From Ancrocorticia sp047501485 (GTDB lineage Bacteria > Actinomycetota > Actinomycetes > Actinomycetales > Actinomycetaceae), in contig JAZDRN010000008.1 of assembly GCA_047501485.1 (NCBI GenBank), forward strand, positions 62,001 to 126,000: DNA of 64,000 nt, read 5' to 3'. The notes under the pieces were generated by a model, which made no database searches, was not told the DNA's origin, and worked only from the letters and a program-made list of their open reading frames with translations. Positions 8,670 to 17,661 of the stretch are shown piece by piece; the stretch's first letter is position 1, and each line of letters starts with the position of its first letter. Made by a program: the position numbers and the translations under genes.

Positions 8670-8755
8670 ATGCAAAGATTACTAAACGAGTTTAGGATAA
8701 TTTCAATAGTCGTGAAGGCGCGACGAAACGAAAGGTCGAAGATGACTACTACGCA
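8661..8755 (+). repeat. Promoter/leader module copy B (upstream of gntK)
   Basis: Partner of 6911-7005. It has the -10-like GATAAT at 8696-8701 and the 26-base block identical to copy A at 8730-8755, which contains the gntK start codon at 8742. Confidence 0.75.
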
Positions 8756-9275
8756 TTTGATCGTGATGGGAGTATCCGGCTGTGGCAAATCCACGATCGC
8801 CCAGAAAATAGCCGAGCGCCTCGGATGGCCGCTTGCCGAGGGCGATGACTTCCACCCCGAAGCAAATATCGCCAAGATGAGCGCAGGGACCCCTTTGACG
8901 GACGATGACAGATGGCCGTGGTTGGACCTGATCGTGGATTGGACGAGGGAACAGGCCGAAGCGGGTCAATCCACAGTGGTGACGTGTTCGGCTCTTCGCC
9001 GTTGCTACCGCGATCGTCTCGCAACGGCCCCCGGAAAGACGTATTTCGTCCACCTCGCGGGTGACCGCGAGGTACTCTTCTCACGGATGAGTGCCCGCAC
9101 GGACCACTTCATGCCCGCCACGCTCCTCGATTCGCAATTCGCAACCCTTGAGGAACTCGAAAAGGACGAGCGCGGCTTCGTCGTCGACATCGATGCCGAT
9201 ATCGACACCATCGTCAATACGGCAATCATCCAGCTCGAACAACTCGGGCTCATCGAACTGCCACTCAACAACTGA
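8742..9275 (+). CDS. gntK: Gluconokinase
   Basis: 177-residue cytosolic P-loop kinase that phosphorylates D-gluconate to 6-phosphogluconate. Walker A is GVSGCGKST at residues 9-17, followed by AERLGWPLAEGDDFHPEANIAKMSAGTPLTDDDRWPWL, the family's gluconate/lid signature. VTCSALRRCYRD is also typical. The ATG at 8742 lies in the conserved leader block with AAAGGTCGAAG upstream. The permease gene follows after 42 bases, and the product feeds both gnd and edd in the same cluster. Confidence 0.93.
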   Translation: MTTTHLIVMGVSGCGKSTIAQKIAERLGWPLAEGDDFHPEANIAKMSAGTPLTDDDRWPWLDLIVDWTREQAEAGQSTVVTCSALRRCYRDRLATAPGKTYFVHLAGDREVLFSRMSARTDHFMPATLLDSQFATLEELEKDERGFVVDIDADIDTIVNTAIIQLEQLGLIELPLNN

Positions 9276-9317
9276 TCACCGAGCACATCACCTGTCAACA
9301 TTTAGCTAGGAGAACTC

Positions 9318-10652
9318 ATGACGGGACAACTAGTCCTTGCCGCACTCGCCGGCATTGCGACGATCGTCATCCTGATCGTCTGGGTCAAGGTGCATCCGTT
9401 CCTTGCCCTGATGGCCGGATCCGGCGTCATGGCGATTGCGGCCGGCGTGAACTACGTCGACCTCTTCACCAGTTTCACAGCCGGTGTCGGCTCAACCATT
9501 TCTGGCACCGGCCTTCTGATCGTCCTCGGGTCGATCATCGGCACACTATTGGTGGCATCCGGAGGAGCAGACGCCATCGTTGATACTATCCTCGACAAGA
9601 CCCCCGTCAAGCGACTGCCCTGGGCGATGGCGCTCATAGCTTTCGTCATCGGAATTCCGCTCTTCTTCGAGGTCGGCGTCGTTATCCTCATTCCCGTCGT
9701 GATGTTCGCGGCGCGCCGAGCGAAGCAGCCGGCCATCCTCTTGGGCATCCCGGCTCTGGCCGGACTATCGGTCCTGCACGCCCTCGTGCCTCCCCATCCC
9801 GGCCCCCTCATCGCCATCGACAGCCTCGGTGCCAACCTCGGCATGACGCTAGGTTTCGGCCTCATCATTGCGATTCCTACCGTGATCCTGTCCGGCCCGC
9901 TCCTGGCCAAGCCGATGGCCAGGTGGGTTCCCGTCCCGGCGAACGAAGACTTCCTGGGAGCCCAGGGGGCTCAGGAAGGCAGCAAGCGCCCCGGATTCGG
10001 CGTTTCCATCTTCGTCATCCTGCTGCCCGTCCTCCTCATGCTCGCCCGTACCATCATCGAGGTGAGCGGCATGGATGAGTCCGGTATCGGCAAGGCGATC
10101 GTCTTCATCGGTACGCCCCTCATCGCCCTGTCCATCACCACCGTCGTCGCGATGTTCGCCTTCGGATACACGCTGGGCAAGTCCCGTGACGAGGTCAACC
10201 GGCTGGTCGGCTCCGCATTCGGTCCGATTGCGGGCATCCTCCTCATCGTGGCCGCAGGTGGTGGTTTCAAGCAGACGCTCGTCGACTCGGGCATCGCAGA
10301 CGTCATCGCCAGCACCCTGGTCTCGTGGAACCTTCCGATCCTACTGGCTGGCTGGTTGGTTGCGGTGTTCATTCGTCTGGCCACCGGTTCGGCCACGGTT
10401 GCGACCATCACCGCCGGCGGAATCATGGCGCCTCTCGCGGCCGGGCTGCCAGCGACGGAAACGGCACTGCTGGTACTTGCCATCGGCTCCGGTTCGGTGT
10501 TCTTCAGCCATGTCAACGATGCCGGCTTCTGGATGGTCAAGGAGTACTTCGGCATGACCGTGGGCCAGACCATCAAGACTTGGTCGCTCATGGAGACCGC
10601 GGTCTCCGTGTTCGGCTTGATCTTCGTCATGCTGGTCGATCTCGTGATCTAG
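9318..10652 (+). CDS. gntP: Gluconate:H+ symporter, GntP family
   Basis: 444-residue inner-membrane permease, nearly entirely hydrophobic with about 12-14 segments. The start has AGGAG eight bases upstream. Family features include an N-terminal VKVHPFLALMAGSG, the LVPPHPGPLIAIDSLGANLG loop and the C-terminal HVNDAGFWMVKEYFGMTVGQTIKTWS, characteristic of GntP/GntT transporters. Located between gluconokinase and the Entner-Doudoroff enzymes, it is the uptake step for gluconate, although related sugar acids cannot be excluded. Confidence 0.92.
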   Translation: MTGQLVLAALAGIATIVILIVWVKVHPFLALMAGSGVMAIAAGVNYVDLFTSFTAGVGSTISGTGLLIVLGSIIGTLLVASGGADAIVDTILDKTPVKRLPWAMALIAFVIGIPLFFEVGVVILIPVVMFAARRAKQPAILLGIPALAGLSVLHALVPPHPGPLIAIDSLGANLGMTLGFGLIIAIPTVILSGPLLAKPMARWVPVPANEDFLGAQGAQEGSKRPGFGVSIFVILLPVLLMLARTIIEVSGMDESGIGKAIVFIGTPLIALSITTVVAMFAFGYTLGKSRDEVNRLVGSAFGPIAGILLIVAAGGGFKQTLVDSGIADVIASTLVSWNLPILLAGWLVAVFIRLATGSATVATITAGGIMAPLAAGLPATETALLVLAIGSGSVFFSHVNDAGFWMVKEYFGMTVGQTIKTWSLMETAVSVFGLIFVMLVDLVI

Positions 10653-10659
10653 CTCTGGC

Positions 10660-10713
10660 AGGGATGCCGCCGATCGGTGAGCCCAACCGGTCGCATCGAT
10701 CGGCGGCATCCCT
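10660..10713 (+). terminator. Strong hairpin between gntP and edd
   Basis: A perfect 17-bp stem (arms 10660-10676 and 10697-10713; arm AGGGATGCCGCCGATCG) with a 20-base loop begins eight bases after the gntP stop. No T-run follows. It may be a partial terminator or mRNA-end protector separating gntKP from edd-eda. Confidence 0.65.
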
Positions 10714-10754
10714 CCCGCTCACCACTCGCAGATACATCGAGAACCAGGAACAAC

Positions 10755-12584
10755 ATGGTCAGGCAACTTCACCCCACGGTTGCGAAAGTAACCGAACGCA
10801 TTCGAGAGCGCAGCAGCGCCAGTCGAGCTGCCTATCTGCGCCGCATTCGAGAGGATGCCAGCAGAGTCAATTCGAGGGAACGGCTCAGTTGCGCCAATCT
10901 GGCGCATGCCTTCGCGGCCAACACCGAGGAGGAACGAGCTGAGGTCATCGTCGACCGCCGCCCGAACATCGGTATCGTCACCGCCTACAACGACATCCTC
11001 TCGGCTCACCGCCCCTACGAACACTACCCGGAACTCATTCGTGACGAGGCCCGGAGGAACAGGGCCCACGCGCAGGTCGCCGGCGGTACTCCGGCGATGT
11101 GCGATGGCGTCACCCAGGGCACCCCGGGCATGGAAATGTCCCTCTTCAGCCGTGATGTGATCGCCATGAGCACGGCGGTCGCCCTCTCGCACGATGTCTA
11201 CGACTCCGCTCTGCTGCTCGGCATCTGCGACAAGATCGTGCCCGGCTTGTTGATCGGTGCTCTCTCGGCGGGGCATGTTCCCTGCGTATTCGTTCCAGCC
11301 GGGCCGATGGGCAGCGGCATCCCGAACCCGGTCAAAGCCAAGGTTCGTGAGGCGTACGTGCGCGGGGACGCCAGTCGCGAGGAACTTCTCGAGGTGGAGC
11401 AGCAGGCCTACCACAGCGCCGGTACCTGTACCTTCTACGGAACCGCTAACTCCAACCAGGTTCTCGTCGAGGCGATGGGGCTGCACGTGCCCGGTGCCGC
11501 CTTCGTAGCCCCCTACGGGCCGTTGCGAGAGGAGCTGACTCGCGCCGCCGTACGCTCCGCGCTGGACATCCGCAACGGCGGAGATCGTTTCACCCCGATC
11601 GGTGAACTGGTGGACGAGTGTGCCATCGTCAATGCCATGGTCACGCTTGTCGCGACGGGGGGTTCCACCAACCATCTGATCCATTGGGTGGCCGTCGCGC
11701 GCGCCGCAGGCATCATTTTCGACTGGAGCGACATCGGCGAGCTCTCTGGAGCCGTCCCGCTGCTGGCGCGCATCTATCCCAACGGCCCCGGCGACATCAA
11801 CGATTTCGAGCGTGCCGGCGGCACCGGATTCATCCTGCGCGAGCTGCTCGAACTCGGCATGCTGCATCCCGACGTGTCGACCATCAGGGAAGGAGGAATC
11901 GCCGAGCATATCGGACGGCCCTTCCTCGACGACGGCGAACTGGCCTTCCGCGAGCCCGATGCGCAGAGTCCGGATCCACTTACTGTGAGAACAGGTGAGG
12001 ATCCCTTCGAACCGACGGGAGGGCTGGCCCTGCTCACCGGTAATCTCGGCCGTTCGGTCATCAAGATCTCAGCCGTTGCCGAGGAGAATCGGGTGATCAC
12101 CGCGCCCGCCTTCGTCACGGACCGGCAGGAGGACGTCGTCGAGGCCTTCCAGAAGGGAGAACTGAACCGCGACGTCGTCGTCGTTGTTCGATTCCAGGGC
12201 CCGCGTGCCAATGGAATGCCGGAACTGCATCGGTTGACGGCCGTACTCGGCTCCCTGCAGAGCCAGGGTCATCGCGTCGCGCTGGTGACGGACGGTCGCA
12301 TGTCCGGTGCCTCCGGACGCATTCCCGCGGCCATCCATCTCGTTCCGGAGGCCGCGGCCGGTGGGCCATGTGCCCGCCTGCGCACCGGCGACATCGTGAC
12401 GCTCGACGCCACCCGCGGCACTCTGAGTGTGGATCTCACCGCGGAGGAACTGGATGGGCGCGACGATGCCCGGCACCCGGTCGAGGTTCCCCTGGGACTG
12501 GGGCGGGATCAGTTCGCGGGAATGCGCAGCAACGTGTTGGGCGCGGAGCAGGGTGCATGCTCCTGGTTGCCCTTCACCGATTGA
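10755..12584 (+). CDS. edd: Phosphogluconate dehydratase
   Basis: 609 residues from the ATG at 10755 (AGGAAC upstream), the normal Edd length; a longer reading from 10677 starts inside the hairpin. It dehydrates 6-phosphogluconate to KDPG, the first committed Entner-Doudoroff step. It belongs to the IlvD/Edd [4Fe-4S] family: NIGIVTAYNDILSAHRPYEHYP, GGTPAMCDGVTQGTPGMEMSLFSRD, LGICDKIVPG, ATGGSTNHLIHW and the C-terminal VTDGRMSGASGRIPAAIHL. The iron-sulfur cysteines in CDG and CDK are present. Eda lies downstream. Confidence 0.94.
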   Translation: MVRQLHPTVAKVTERIRERSSASRAAYLRRIREDASRVNSRERLSCANLAHAFAANTEEERAEVIVDRRPNIGIVTAYNDILSAHRPYEHYPELIRDEARRNRAHAQVAGGTPAMCDGVTQGTPGMEMSLFSRDVIAMSTAVALSHDVYDSALLLGICDKIVPGLLIGALSAGHVPCVFVPAGPMGSGIPNPVKAKVREAYVRGDASREELLEVEQQAYHSAGTCTFYGTANSNQVLVEAMGLHVPGAAFVAPYGPLREELTRAAVRSALDIRNGGDRFTPIGELVDECAIVNAMVTLVATGGSTNHLIHWVAVARAAGIIFDWSDIGELSGAVPLLARIYPNGPGDINDFERAGGTGFILRELLELGMLHPDVSTIREGGIAEHIGRPFLDDGELAFREPDAQSPDPLTVRTGEDPFEPTGGLALLTGNLGRSVIKISAVAEENRVITAPAFVTDRQEDVVEAFQKGELNRDVVVVVRFQGPRANGMPELHRLTAVLGSLQSQGHRVALVTDGRMSGASGRIPAAIHLVPEAAAGGPCARLRTGDIVTLDATRGTLSVDLTAEELDGRDDARHPVEVPLGLGRDQFAGMRSNVLGAEQGACSWLPFTD

Positions 12585-12739
12585 CCGGACCACCAGAACT
12601 GGCCGGAACAAGCCGGGTACCGGGAACTCACCCCGAGGCCCGGAGTACTCACATTGGTTCCCGATCCGGCGGGGCCGGCTCCGGGCTCGCCATACATTGA
12701 GCCGATGACATCATGACTTCAGGAAAGACAGGTTTACTC

Positions 12740-13369
12740 ATGACCGAAACAGATTACCCATGGATTGGCCGCGGCCCGATCATCCCCGTGATCGTCATCG
12801 ACGATGCGGCCGACGCCATCCCCCTGGCACGTGCGCTGGTTGCCGGCGGGCTCTCGGCGCTGGAAGTGACGTTGCGAACGCCGGCGGGGTTGGCCGCGAT
12901 CGAGGCAATCGCGAACGAGGTTCCCGAGGCCGCCATCGGGGCCGGAACGCTCAAGGTTCCCGCTGACGCCCGGAGTGTGAAGGATGCAGGCGGCACTTTC
13001 GCCGTCACGCCCGGTTACACCCAGGCGATGGGAGCGGCGTGCTCGGAGGCGGAGCTCCCGTTGCTCCCGGGAGTAGCGACCGCATCCGAACTGATGCTTG
13101 CCTACGGCGATGGATACCGCTTCATGAAGTTCTTTCCGGCGGTGGCGGCCGGTGGCGTTCCGGTGCTACAGGCCCTCGGAGGGCCCTTCCCCGAGGTTTC
13201 CTTCTGCCCGACGGGTGGAATCAAGCCGGATACGGCCTCCGATTTCCTCGCACTCGCCAACGTTCCGGTGTGCGGCGGTACGTGGCTGACCCCGAAGAAT
13301 CTCGTAGCGGCGAAGGATTGGGCCGCAATCACCGAGCTTGCGCGAGAGTGCCAAGCACTCGCGGGCTGA
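12740..13369 (+). CDS. eda: KDPG/KHG aldolase
   Basis: 209 residues from the ATG at 12740, after a purine-rich AGGAAAGACAGG; an in-frame ATG at 12713 has no ribosome site. It cleaves KDPG to pyruvate and glyceraldehyde-3-phosphate. Class I aldolase marks: LEVTLRTPAG with the catalytic Glu, GAGTLK, PLLPGVATASE and the Schiff-base lysine in RFMKFFPA, then FCPTGGIKPD. It completes the Entner-Doudoroff route within the gluconate cluster and is followed by two stacked hairpins that probably end the transcript. Confidence 0.93.
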   Translation: MTETDYPWIGRGPIIPVIVIDDAADAIPLARALVAGGLSALEVTLRTPAGLAAIEAIANEVPEAAIGAGTLKVPADARSVKDAGGTFAVTPGYTQAMGAACSEAELPLLPGVATASELMLAYGDGYRFMKFFPAVAAGGVPVLQALGGPFPEVSFCPTGGIKPDTASDFLALANVPVCGGTWLTPKNLVAAKDWAAITELARECQALAG

Positions 13370-13385
13370 GCATCGAGCGCCAGGG

Positions 13386-13411
13386 CGGCCCACCTCACCT
13401 GAGGTGGGCCG
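13386..13411 (+). terminator. Hairpin after eda
   Basis: CGGCCCACCTC and GAGGTGGGCCG form a perfect 11-bp stem with loop ACCT (13397-13400), starting 17 bases after the eda stop. Confidence 0.65.
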
Positions 13412-13428
13412 GGCAGTGAAGCCGGACG

Positions 13429-13464
13429 AGGAGCCGGGGCGGTTTCCGACTCGCCCCGGCTCCT
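13429..13464 (+). terminator. Second hairpin after eda
   Basis: AGGAGCCGGGGCG (13429-13441) and CGCCCCGGCTCCT (13452-13464) give a perfect 13-bp stem, immediately following the first hairpin. The tandem arrangement suggests efficient operon termination. Confidence 0.65.
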
Positions 13465-13582
13465 TCGCATGCTCTGTTCCGGAACCGGATCCGAACGGCG
13501 GAGGTGCCCACCTTGCGGGACACTACGGGCGCAGGACCTATTTCGGTGGCACGGCACGCGCCGACCGTGGGAGAATCTACCT

Positions 13583-14320
13583 ATGACTTACACCCTCGTA
13601 CTGCTCCGCCACGGCGAGAGCGAATGGAATGCGAAGAACCTCTTCACCGGCTGGGTCGATGTACCGCTGTCGGAGAAGGGCCGTGCGGAGGCCACGCACG
13701 GTGGCGAACTGCTCAAGGAGGCCGGCGTGCTTCCCGAGAAGCTGTACACGTCGTTGCTGCGCCGCGCCATCATGACGGCGAATCTCTCCCTCGATGCCGC
13801 CGACCGCCACTGGATCCCGGTCGAGCGCAACTGGCGGCTGAACGAGCGCCACTACGGTGCGCTTCAGGGCCTGGACAAGAAGGCCACCCGCGACAAGTAC
13901 GGCGACGAGCAGTTCATGCTGTGGCGTCGTTCCTACGACACTCCGCCCCCGGAGATCGATCCGGACAACGAGTTCGCCCAGGACGGCGATCCCCGTTACG
14001 AGGGTGAGCCGATCCCTCACACCGAGTGCCTCAAGGACGTCCTGGAGCGCTTGCTTCCCTACTGGAACGACGTCATCGTCCCGGATCTGAAGACCGGAAA
14101 GACGATCATGATCGCCGCGCACGGCAATTCGCTGCGTGCGATCGTCAAGCATCTCGACGACATCTCGGATGACGACATCGCGGGCGTCAACATTCCCACG
14201 GGGATCCCGCTCGTCTACGAGCTGGACGAGGAGACCCTCAAGCCCGTCAAGAAGGGCGGCACCTACCTGGATCCTGAAGCCGAGGCGAAGATCGCCGCGG
14301 TGGCCAACCAGGGCAAGTGA
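13583..14320 (+). CDS. gpmA: 2,3-bisphosphoglycerate-dependent phosphoglycerate mutase
   Basis: 245-residue glycolytic enzyme interconverting 3- and 2-phosphoglycerate. The phosphohistidine motif LLRHGESEWNAKNLFTGW is at residues 6-23. Further marks are RRAIMTANLSLDAADRHWIPVERNWRLNERHYGALQG, the family's substrate-specificity stretch, and the second catalytic histidine in IMIAAHGNSLRAIVKHL. The ATG at 13583 starts exactly at the first conserved strand. A stand-alone gene flanked by terminators on both sides. Confidence 0.95.
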   Translation: MTYTLVLLRHGESEWNAKNLFTGWVDVPLSEKGRAEATHGGELLKEAGVLPEKLYTSLLRRAIMTANLSLDAADRHWIPVERNWRLNERHYGALQGLDKKATRDKYGDEQFMLWRRSYDTPPPEIDPDNEFAQDGDPRYEGEPIPHTECLKDVLERLLPYWNDVIVPDLKTGKTIMIAAHGNSLRAIVKHLDDISDDDIAGVNIPTGIPLVYELDEETLKPVKKGGTYLDPEAEAKIAAVANQGK

Positions 14321-14356
14321 GCTGCCTCCTAGGGCTGCGATGATCTGACCGCTGAG

Positions 14357-14392
14357 GCAGGGGCGCACGCACGCGAGTGTGTGCGCCCCTGC
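14357..14392 (+). terminator. Terminator after gpmA
   Basis: GCAGGGGCGCAC (14357-14368) pairs with GTGCGCCCCTGC (14381-14392), a perfect 12-bp stem closing a 12-base loop, 36 bases after the gpmA stop. Confidence 0.7.
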
Positions 14393-14407
14393 TCGTATCA
14401 TGGAGGC

Positions 14408-15370
14408 ATGAGCCAGGCACGCCGTATCATCCTCGATTGCGATCCCGGGCACGACGACGCCGTCGCCATCCTGTTGGCACTCGGTTCCCGCGCCGTCGAA
14501 CTCCTGGGAATCACCACGGTCGGTGGCAATCAGACGCTGGAGAAGGTCACATACAACGCCCAACGCGTTCTCGCGCTCGTGGGCCGGGAGGACATCCCGG
14601 TGCATCCGGGCTCGCCCCGCCCGCTCGTGCATCAGGTGGAGGTCGCTCCCGAGATCCACGGTGAAAGCGGCCTCGACGGCGTATCGCTGCCGGAACCGAC
14701 CGTCCCGCCACGCCAGGAGCGGGCCGCGAACTTCATCGTCGCTCAGTTGATGGAACTTCCCGAGAAGTCCGTCACCCTCGTGGCGACGGGTCCTCTCACG
14801 AATATCGCGCTCGCGGCCCGCCTCGAGCCGCGCATCGTCGAGCGAGTCGAGAGCGTGATCCTCATGGGCGGCGGCTACCACGAGGGAAACTGGACGCCAA
14901 TGGCGGAGTTCAACATCTGGGTGGACCCGGAGGCAGCGCGTATCGTCTTCGAGGAACCCTGGGATGTGACGATGGTGGGCCTGGATCTCACCCATCAAGC
15001 CCTGGTGACCCCGGAGTTCGAGGCCGTCGTGGCCGAGCAGGATACGAAGATCGGCGGGTTCTTCCTGGAGTTGATGGCATTCTTCCGCAGCACACACCAG
15101 GACTTCTTCGGTTTCGAGAATCCGCCCCTGCACGATCCGTGTGCGCTGGCCCTCGTGATCGACCCGGACGTCATGACAGTGCGGGCGGCGCCTGTGCGCA
15201 TCGAGACCCGCGGTGAGTTCACCATGGGGATGACGGTTGCCGATTTCCGCGCGCCCGCGCCACCCGATTGCCGCACCCGAGTGGCCACGCATCTGAATCA
15301 GGAGCGTTTCTGGCAGATGCTGGCGGATTCGCTCAGGAGATTGGGCGAGCAGTCGGCCGTCTCGCGCTGA
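14408..15370 (+). CDS. Inosine-uridine preferring nucleoside hydrolase family protein
   Basis: 320-residue hydrolase that cleaves the N-glycosidic bond of ribonucleosides. The Ca2+-binding N-terminal motif IILDCDPGHDDAVAILLAL is at residues 7-25, with GITTVGGNQTLEKVTYNAQRVL and the catalytic-site stretch EFNIWVDPEAARIVFEEPWDVTMVGLDLTHQ. The conserved HDPCALA motif is also present. ATG at 14408 has GGAGG unusually close, so initiation may be near-leaderless; a GTG at 14381 is less likely because it lies inside the upstream terminator. Substrate range (purine or pyrimidine) is not determined. Confidence 0.9.
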   Translation: MSQARRIILDCDPGHDDAVAILLALGSRAVELLGITTVGGNQTLEKVTYNAQRVLALVGREDIPVHPGSPRPLVHQVEVAPEIHGESGLDGVSLPEPTVPPRQERAANFIVAQLMELPEKSVTLVATGPLTNIALAARLEPRIVERVESVILMGGGYHEGNWTPMAEFNIWVDPEAARIVFEEPWDVTMVGLDLTHQALVTPEFEAVVAEQDTKIGGFFLELMAFFRSTHQDFFGFENPPLHDPCALALVIDPDVMTVRAAPVRIETRGEFTMGMTVADFRAPAPPDCRTRVATHLNQERFWQMLADSLRRLGEQSAVSR

Positions 15371-15394
15371 GGTTGGCCGCGTACGCCGTCGAAC

Positions 15395-15453
15395 TTGAGG
15401 GTTAGCATCCGAAGTTGCCGTTCTAACGGTCAACCTCGGATGCTAACCCTCAA
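15395..15453. terminator. Long bidirectional hairpin between convergent genes
   Basis: An 18-bp perfect outer stem (arms 15395-15412 and 15436-15453, core GGGTTAGCATCC) encloses a further imperfect stem (GTTGCCGTT with AACGGTCAAC). It lies between the nucleoside hydrolase and phoU stops and can terminate both. Confidence 0.75.
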
Positions 15454-15521
15454 TCTCGGCGAATCGTGTGGCTGGCGAATCGTGTCACTGGCGAACCAGC
15501 GAACGGATTCGCCGGCCACAG

Positions 15522-16205
15522 TCATCCCAGCATCTCCTCCTCGGTGCCGGGCAGCCCGCTGTGATCTTGGGTGAAACCGGTGACGAGGAACGTCATGCGC
15601 CGTGCCACGGACACGGCGTGATCGCCGTAGCGCTCGAGGAAGCGGCCGAGCAGTACCACGTCGACGACCTCCTGGCGCGAGAGCTGGTTGGACTCGTCGA
15701 GGACCAGGTCGAAGGACTGGCGGTGGTAGGTGTCGAGGATCTCGTCGTCGTCCTCGATCTCTTTCGCGATCGCCAGGTCCTGCGTCTCGACGAGCTCGGA
15801 CACCTTCTTGCCGACTGCGGCAGCGGCGTCGGCCATATTCGTGAGCAGGTCGTAGGCGGGGCCGTCGGTCGCCGTCTGGGGGAAGCGTCCACGTGCGATG
15901 TAGGCGACGTGGCGGGCGAGATCGCCCATGCGCTCCAACGTGGCAGCCAGCCGCATGGCCGAGACGACGGTGCGCAGATCGCCGGCCACCGGCGCCTGAC
16001 GGGCGAGGAGCGAGATCCCCATATCGTCGACATTGCGCTCGAGGAAATCGATGTGGCGGTCGGCATCGATAACGGATTCCGCCAGCGCGAGATTGGCGTC
16101 CTTGAGGGAGGCGGCGGCCCTCTTCATGGCATTGGCGGCCTCGCGGGCCTGCAGCTTGAGCGTGTCCTCCAGAAGGGACATTTCTTTGCGGAATTCGTGA
16201 CGCAT
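15522..16205 (-). CDS. phoU: Phosphate signalling/uptake regulator PhoU
   Basis: 227 residues from the ATG complement at 16203-16205, with AAGGAGCAGG upstream. Two PhoU three-helix repeats: first half around MRHEFRKEMSLLEDTLKLQ and DRHIDFLERNVDDMGISLLARQAPVAGDLR, with metal-binding E/D residues near LERMGDLARHVAYIA; second half EIEDDDEILDTYHRQ and LGRFLERYGDHAVSVARRMTFLVTG. PhoU mediates contact between the Pst transporter and the SenX3-type sensor. It is divergent from senX3 with a 190-base shared control region; pst genes are not in the window. Confidence 0.92.
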   Translation of the reverse strand: MRHEFRKEMSLLEDTLKLQAREAANAMKRAAASLKDANLALAESVIDADRHIDFLERNVDDMGISLLARQAPVAGDLRTVVSAMRLAATLERMGDLARHVAYIARGRFPQTATDGPAYDLLTNMADAAAAVGKKVSELVETQDLAIAKEIEDDDEILDTYHRQSFDLVLDESNQLSRQEVVDVVLLGRFLERYGDHAVSVARRMTFLVTGFTQDHSGLPGTEEEMLG

Positions 16206-16395
16206 CCTGCTCCTTGATTCCCGATACGGTTGCTCGCAACCAACCTGCGAGGCAAGAGGAAATTCGGCACCGACATGCCGAGACGTCACCACCGTAACCC
16301 GTGGAAGTGAACGTGCCCCGGGTCTTTGGTGAACAACAGGCAAAGTCTGGCAGCTGGGTGCGGGCTTTCCGGCGGGCGCGTCGTAAGCTGGAGAC

Positions 16396-17652
16396 ATGCC
16401 AGCTGGGATGCAATTCTTGACGGGGGTGTTTCTAGGTCTCTTCGTGGGCGTGTGGAGCACCGTCGCGTTCTTCATGTCCGAGCGTGCACGACGTCGTGAA
16501 GTGGTCCGGCACGTTTCCACCGAGGACCAGGTGGCGGCCAGCCCCGTCCTCGATGCGCTGCCGCAGTCCCACATCATCGTCGACCGCGAGGGGCTGGTGC
16601 TTCGCGCGTCGACTCGCGCCTACTCGTACGGGATCGTCTACGAGGACGAAATCGTGCGCAGTGAGTTCTCTCGCGTGGTCGAAGCCACCCGCGCCGACGG
16701 GCTCATCCATGTCGAGGAGGTGCGGATGAGCCGGTCCATGCTCGAAGAGCGGATGGAATCCAGGCTCCTGGTGCGTTCCGCTCCCATGAGCGGGGGCAGG
16801 GTCCTGGTGCTGTTCGAGGACAACACCGCCCGCCTGCGGTTGGAGGAGACCCGCCGCGATTTCACCGCCAACGTCTCCCATGAGTTGAAGACCCCGGTCG
16901 GGGCGATCTCGCTGCTCGCCGAGACACTTTCCGAGAGCGCCCACGATGCCGAGGCTGTCAAGCATTTTTCCGGGCAGCTCGCCAAGGAGTCCAGCCGCTT
17001 GGGGCAATTGGTACAGGAGATCATCGAGCTCTCCCGCCTGCAGGAAGGCGACGCCTTCTCCACCTCCGACCTCGTCACGATTGACGACGTCGTCGCCGAA
17101 GCGGTCGATCGTACGCGCATCACCGCCGCAGATAGGGATGTCACCCTCGTGGCGGGAGGAGTGAAAGGCCTGGTGGTCTACGGCGATAGGACCATGCTCA
17201 CCACCGCCGTGCGCAACCTGCTCGACAACGCCGTGCGCTACTCGCGGCCCTACGGGCGAGTCTCGATCGGCGTCTCCACTCACGATGGCCTCGTCTCCAT
17301 CGCCGTCGTGGACCAGGGGGAGGGCATCGCCCCCGAACTGCGCGAACGTGTCTTCGAGCGTTTCTACCGTGGGGACAAGGCGCGCTCGCGGGAAACCGGT
17401 GGCTCCGGGCTCGGGCTCTCGATCGTCAAACACGTCATCGCGGACCACGGTGGCCGGGTGAACCTGTGGAGCGAACCCGGCAAGGGATCGACCTTCACCA
17501 TCCTGTTGCCTGAGGCCCACGTGCCGACGGGGAACTCGGAGGCCGGGGGTCCCGGAAACGTCAAGAAGCAGGGTGGGCCGGTCATCACGACTGGCGCATC
17601 GCCGTCGTCGGCTCTGGGAACCGGGGCCAACAACCAACCCAAGACCGACTAG
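16396..17652 (+). CDS. senX3: SenX3-like sensor histidine kinase
   Basis: 418-residue membrane sensor kinase for phosphate limitation. One N-terminal membrane segment (about residues 7-27, FLTGVFLGLFVGVWSTVAFF), a PAS-like sensing region (50-140), the HisKA helix FTANVSHELKTPVGA with phospho-acceptor His162, then an HATPase domain with N-box NLLDNAVRYS, G-box VDQGEGIAPELRERVFERFYRGDK and GGSGLGLSIVKHV. The C-terminal 45 residues are low-complexity. The response regulator follows after nine bases and phoU is divergent, the standard actinobacterial arrangement. Confidence 0.92.
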   Translation: MPAGMQFLTGVFLGLFVGVWSTVAFFMSERARRREVVRHVSTEDQVAASPVLDALPQSHIIVDREGLVLRASTRAYSYGIVYEDEIVRSEFSRVVEATRADGLIHVEEVRMSRSMLEERMESRLLVRSAPMSGGRVLVLFEDNTARLRLEETRRDFTANVSHELKTPVGAISLLAETLSESAHDAEAVKHFSGQLAKESSRLGQLVQEIIELSRLQEGDAFSTSDLVTIDDVVAEAVDRTRITAADRDVTLVAGGVKGLVVYGDRTMLTTAVRNLLDNAVRYSRPYGRVSIGVSTHDGLVSIAVVDQGEGIAPELRERVFERFYRGDKARSRETGGSGLGLSIVKHVIADHGGRVNLWSEPGKGSTFTILLPEAHVPTGNSEAGGPGNVKKQGGPVITTGASPSSALGTGANNQPKTD

Positions 17653-17661
17653 GGGATACAC

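Noticed and set aside
13577..15433. 618-codon open frame on the minus strand over gpmA and the nucleoside hydrolase
   Set aside because: Spans two well-identified genes and the terminator between them; composition (His/Arg/Asp-rich) is typical of a shadow frame.
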